From CAMEON01 sp045645165 (GTDB lineage: Bacteria; Bacillota; Clostridia; Oscillospirales; CAG-272), in assembly GCA_045645165.1 (NCBI GenBank), contig JAZRIF010000054.1:1-7359 (forward strand): DNA of 7,359 nt, written 5' to 3'. The position numbers were made by a program, and so were the translations under genes. Position 1 is the first letter of the stretch. Each line of letters starts with the position of its first letter. Under the pieces are notes generated by a model. The model was not told where the DNA came from and did not search any database. It saw only the letters and a list, made by a program, of their open reading frames with translations. Below, in pieces: positions 5,650 to 7,359 of this stretch.

Positions 5650-6600
5650 ATGGCCTATAAAATTCCCGTATACCTCTTCACCGGCTTCCTGGAGGGCGGC
5701 AAGACCCACATGATCCAGGAGTCCATGGAGAGCGAGCAATTCAATTCGGGGGATCGCACCCTCATCATTCAATGCGAGGAGGGCGTGGACGAGCTGGATC
5801 TCTCCGCCTTTGCCTCCAAAAACTGCTACCTTGAGCTCATCGAGGATCCCGACGAGCTGACTTCCGCCAACCTGACTGCTCTGGGCAAGAAGCACAAGGC
5901 AGACCGTGTCATCATCGAGTACAACGGCATGTGGCCCCTGCAGGCGCTCTATGAGAATCTCCCCGCCAACTGGGCGATTTTCCAGGAGATGATGTTCGCC
6001 GAGGCACGCACCTTCATCGACTACAACCGCAACATGCGCTCCCTCATGGTGGACAAGCTCATGAACTGCGAGATGGTGGTGCTGACCCGTACCCCCAACA
6101 GCATCGACAAGGACGAGATCCACAAGATCATTCGCGGTATCTCCCGCCGCGCCGCTATTTCCTACGACTACCCCGACGGTCACATCGAGTACGACGAGAT
6201 CGAGGATCCTCTGCCCTTCGACAAGGAAGCCGATATCATCGAGATCGAGGATGACGATTTCGCCCTGTGGTACCGCGACCTCTCCGAGGAGATGGACACC
6301 TACGAGGGCAAGACCGTTCACGTCAAGGGTCTCGTTGCCCGCGACAACAAGCTGGGGAAGAACGGCGTTGTCATTGGCCGCCACATCATGACCTGCTGTG
6401 CCGACGATATCGCCTACAGCGGTTTGGTCTGCAATTTCTCGGCTCCCGTCTCTCTCAAGACCCGTGATTGGATTACCGTCACCGCTAAGATCAAGCTGGA
6501 GCCCCACAAGCTCTACGGCGGCCGCCGCGGCCCTGTTCTCTACGCCACCGACTACGCCATGACCTCCGCCCCCAAGCAGGAGGGTGCGACCTTCTATTAA
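5650..6600 (+). CDS. CobW-like P-loop GTPase fused to a DUF1980/TIGR03943 (YcgQ-like) C-terminal domain
   Basis: This 316-residue protein starts with a P-loop, GFLEGGKT (12-19), and has a G3E-like ExxG strand VIIEYNG (87-93). The CxCC metal motif of true COG0523 GTPases is missing; at the comparable point there is IIQCEEG (39-45). The NKxD position reads LTRTPN (145-150). An acidic linker (about 178-216, rich in Asp/Glu) leads to residues 220-305, where VKGLVARD, RHIMTCCADDIAYSG (Cys249, Cys250) and WITVTAKI resemble the C-terminal domain of YcgQ/DUF1980 proteins. Those are usually encoded next to a COG0701 permease and a COG0523 GTPase in zinc-linked clusters. The ATG at 5650 is chosen because AAAGGAAA (5637-5644) precedes it and the fold starts there; an earlier in-frame ATG at 5569 would run through repeat copy C. 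It is probably co-transcribed with the preceding GTPase gene. A role in metal delivery is inferred, not shown. Confidence 0.85.
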   Translation: MAYKIPVYLFTGFLEGGKTHMIQESMESEQFNSGDRTLIIQCEEGVDELDLSAFASKNCYLELIEDPDELTSANLTALGKKHKADRVIIEYNGMWPLQALYENLPANWAIFQEMMFAEARTFIDYNRNMRSLMVDKLMNCEMVVLTRTPNSIDKDEIHKIIRGISRRAAISYDYPDGHIEYDEIEDPLPFDKEADIIEIEDDDFALWYRDLSEEMDTYEGKTVHVKGLVARDNKLGKNGVVIGRHIMTCCADDIAYSGLVCNFSAPVSLKTRDWITVTAKIKLEPHKLYGGRRGPVLYATDYAMTSAPKQEGATFY

Positions 6601-6606
6601 GAGCGG

Positions 6607-6695
6607 TTCATAGGGCTTTGCCCCATACCCCACCGGAGGGACTTTTTGAAAAAATCCCTCTGGACTCTTCAAAAACCTTCAAAAAGGGAATTGTT
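6607..6695. repeat. Palindromic element, copy D (left arm ending in the core), before the DUF436 gene
   Basis: The left-arm module order of copy B is repeated: a short GC hairpin GGGC-TTT-GCCC (6613-6623), an ACCCCACC-type spacer, then a hairpin of 9 bp CCGGAGGGA (6633-6641) with TCCCTCTGG (6655-6663), including one G-U pair and closed by T5/A6. The core-side sequence CTTCAAAAACCTTCAAAAAGGGA (6667-6689) follows. The copy stops within the core loop, and the right arm is replaced by the start of the next gene. The shared CTTTTTGAAAAAA centre with copy B supports common origin. Confidence 0.7.
6684..6689 (+). promoter_or_regulatory. Ribosome binding site of the DUF436 gene, formed by the repeat core
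   Basis: AAGGGA lies 6 nt before the ATG at 6696 and belongs to the AAAAAGGGA core motif shared with repeat copies A (18-26) and B (3839-3846). In A and B the same motif is followed, a few bases later, by ATG. This site decides the start at 6696 over an in-frame ATG at 6618 that would translate the repeat. Confidence 0.75.
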
Positions 6696-7259
6696 ATGTC
6701 AAATCAAATCTATTTGGATATTGCCCGCGATGCTGAAGTGGCTCTCCGTGAGCTGATCGAGGCGGCGCACCTCACCGCAGGTCAGCTTCTCGTCATCGGC
6801 TGCTCCTCCTCCGAAATGGTGGGTCAGCGCATCGGCAAGAACTCCTCCATGGAAGCCGCTCTCGCCCTGCGTGACGCTATCCTGCCCATTCTCTCGGAGC
6901 ATGGTATCCTGCTCGCCGTCCAGTGCTGTGAGCATCTCAACCGCGCCCTCATCATGGAGCGCGCCACCGCCGAGAAGTACGGCTACGACCCCGTATGGGT
7001 CAAGCCCCAGCCCAAGGCGGGCGGCTCCTTCGCCACCGCCGTGTGGGAGACCATGACCGACCCCGTGGCCGTGGAGTCCATCAAAGCCCACGCCGGTATG
7101 GACATCGGCGCGACCCTGATCGGTATGCACCTGCGCCGCGTGGCGGTGCCCGTGCGCCTCTCGTTGAACCGCATCGGACAGGCTCCCCTTGTCTGTGCCC
7201 GTACTCGTCCTGCCTACATCGGCGGGCCGAGAGCGGAATATCAGACAAACGAGCCGTAA
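6696..7259 (+). CDS. DUF436 / TIGR01440 / UPF0340 family protein (YwlG-like)
   Basis: This 187-residue cytosolic protein matches the YwlG family of Bacillota at nearly full length (members are about 180 residues). Recognisable stretches are LLVIGCSSSEMVGQRIG (31-47), LAVQCCEHLNRALI (73-86), the conserved VKPQPKAGGSFATAVWE (102-118), AHAGMDIGATLIGMHLRRVAVPVR (131-154) and ARTRPAYIGGPRAEY (168-182). The family has no established biochemical function that I can state. Conserved Cys, His and Glu residues (Cys36, Cys77, Cys78, His80, His145) could form a metal or active site, which is speculative. No signal peptide or membrane segment is visible. The gene follows the DUF1980 fusion gene after a 95-base gap holding repeat copy D and could share the upstream promoter. 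A functional link with the GTPases is unproven. The frame is intact and the stop TAA is inside the window. Confidence 0.93.
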   Translation: MSNQIYLDIARDAEVALRELIEAAHLTAGQLLVIGCSSSEMVGQRIGKNSSMEAALALRDAILPILSEHGILLAVQCCEHLNRALIMERATAEKYGYDPVWVKPQPKAGGSFATAVWETMTDPVAVESIKAHAGMDIGATLIGMHLRRVAVPVRLSLNRIGQAPLVCARTRPAYIGGPRAEYQTNEP

Positions 7260-7283
7260 TTTGCAGTTTGCAGAAGAACGCCT

Positions 7284-7359
7284 GGGGGGGAACTTCTTGA
7301 AAGCCTCCTCGCTTCGCTCAGTGCAAGTTTGCTTTCAGCAAACATTGCGAAGTTCCCCC
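7284..7359. repeat. Nested palindrome downstream of the DUF436 gene, cut by the window end
   Basis: GGGGGAACTTC (7286-7296) pairs perfectly over 11 bp with GAAGTTCCCCC (7349-7359), enclosing about 52 bases. Inside, GCAAGTTTGC (7323-7332) pairs with GCAAAC-A-TTGC (7338-7348) with one bulged A and a 5-nt loop TTTCA. Two more G residues (7284-7285) could extend the outer stem past the window. The sequence is unrelated to copies A-D and has no visible T-tract. It could be a terminator, a small structured RNA or another dispersed repeat. Confidence 0.6.

Noticed and set aside
6618..6695. N-terminal extension of the DUF436 protein from an in-frame ATG at 6618.
   Set aside because: The extra 26 residues are translated repeat copy D, no ribosome binding site precedes 6618, and YwlG-family proteins begin at about the ATG at 6696. 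The similarity of LFEK-type peptides in copies B and D comes from DNA homology with non-triplet indels.

Overview
The window looks like chromosomal DNA of a gut-type anaerobic Bacillota (Clostridia, probably near Oscillospirales). That placement is an inference. It rests on GC-rich coding sequence, strong AAGGG/AAAGGAG ribosome binding sites, the DUF436 and clostridial-style COG0523 families, a lipoprotein GH3 enzyme with discoidin domains, and AT-rich palindromic repeats between GC-rich genes. All four recognisable genes lie on the + strand. No tRNA, rRNA, CRISPR array, transposase or phage gene was seen.

Layout. 1-134 is the truncated end of a palindromic repeat element (copy A). 168-3590 encodes a large surface lipoprotein: a GH3 beta-glycosidase with a fibronectin-III-like domain and two C-terminal F5/8-type-C domains. 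3591-4093 is a 503-base gap. It holds a GTAGGGGCA inverted repeat, a terminator-like hairpin, a complete ~200-bp palindromic element (copy B), and a consensus sigma-A promoter with a 15-bp palindrome in the leader. 4094-5497 encodes a CobW/COG0523 G3E GTPase carrying a ~160-residue His/Cys-rich insert. 5650-6600 encodes a second, divergent CobW-like P-loop protein that lacks the CxCC motif and is fused to a DUF1980/TIGR03943 (YcgQ-like) C-terminal domain. 6696-7259 encodes a DUF436/TIGR01440 (YwlG-like) protein. The window ends in a nested palindrome at 7284-7359.

How the parts work together. The promoter at 4001-4029 probably drives the two GTPase genes and perhaps the DUF436 gene, with structured leaders between them. 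The two G3E proteins look like a metal-handling pair, most likely for zinc: one has the canonical Cys site and a large His/Cys metal reservoir, and the other carries the DUF1980 module normally encoded beside COG0523 GTPases and a COG0701 permease. No permease lies in the window.

The most unusual content is the intergenic repeat family. Copy B is an imperfect inverted repeat of about 200 bp whose two arms each carry nested hairpins. It is bounded by AATTTGG-type terminal inverted repeats and centred on a loop that resembles a ribosome binding site plus ATG. Full, half or degenerate copies sit in front of every gene here. The 30-nt hairpins keep a 14-2-14 geometry while their stem sequences differ, and one half-copy appears to supply the ribosome binding site of the DUF436 gene.
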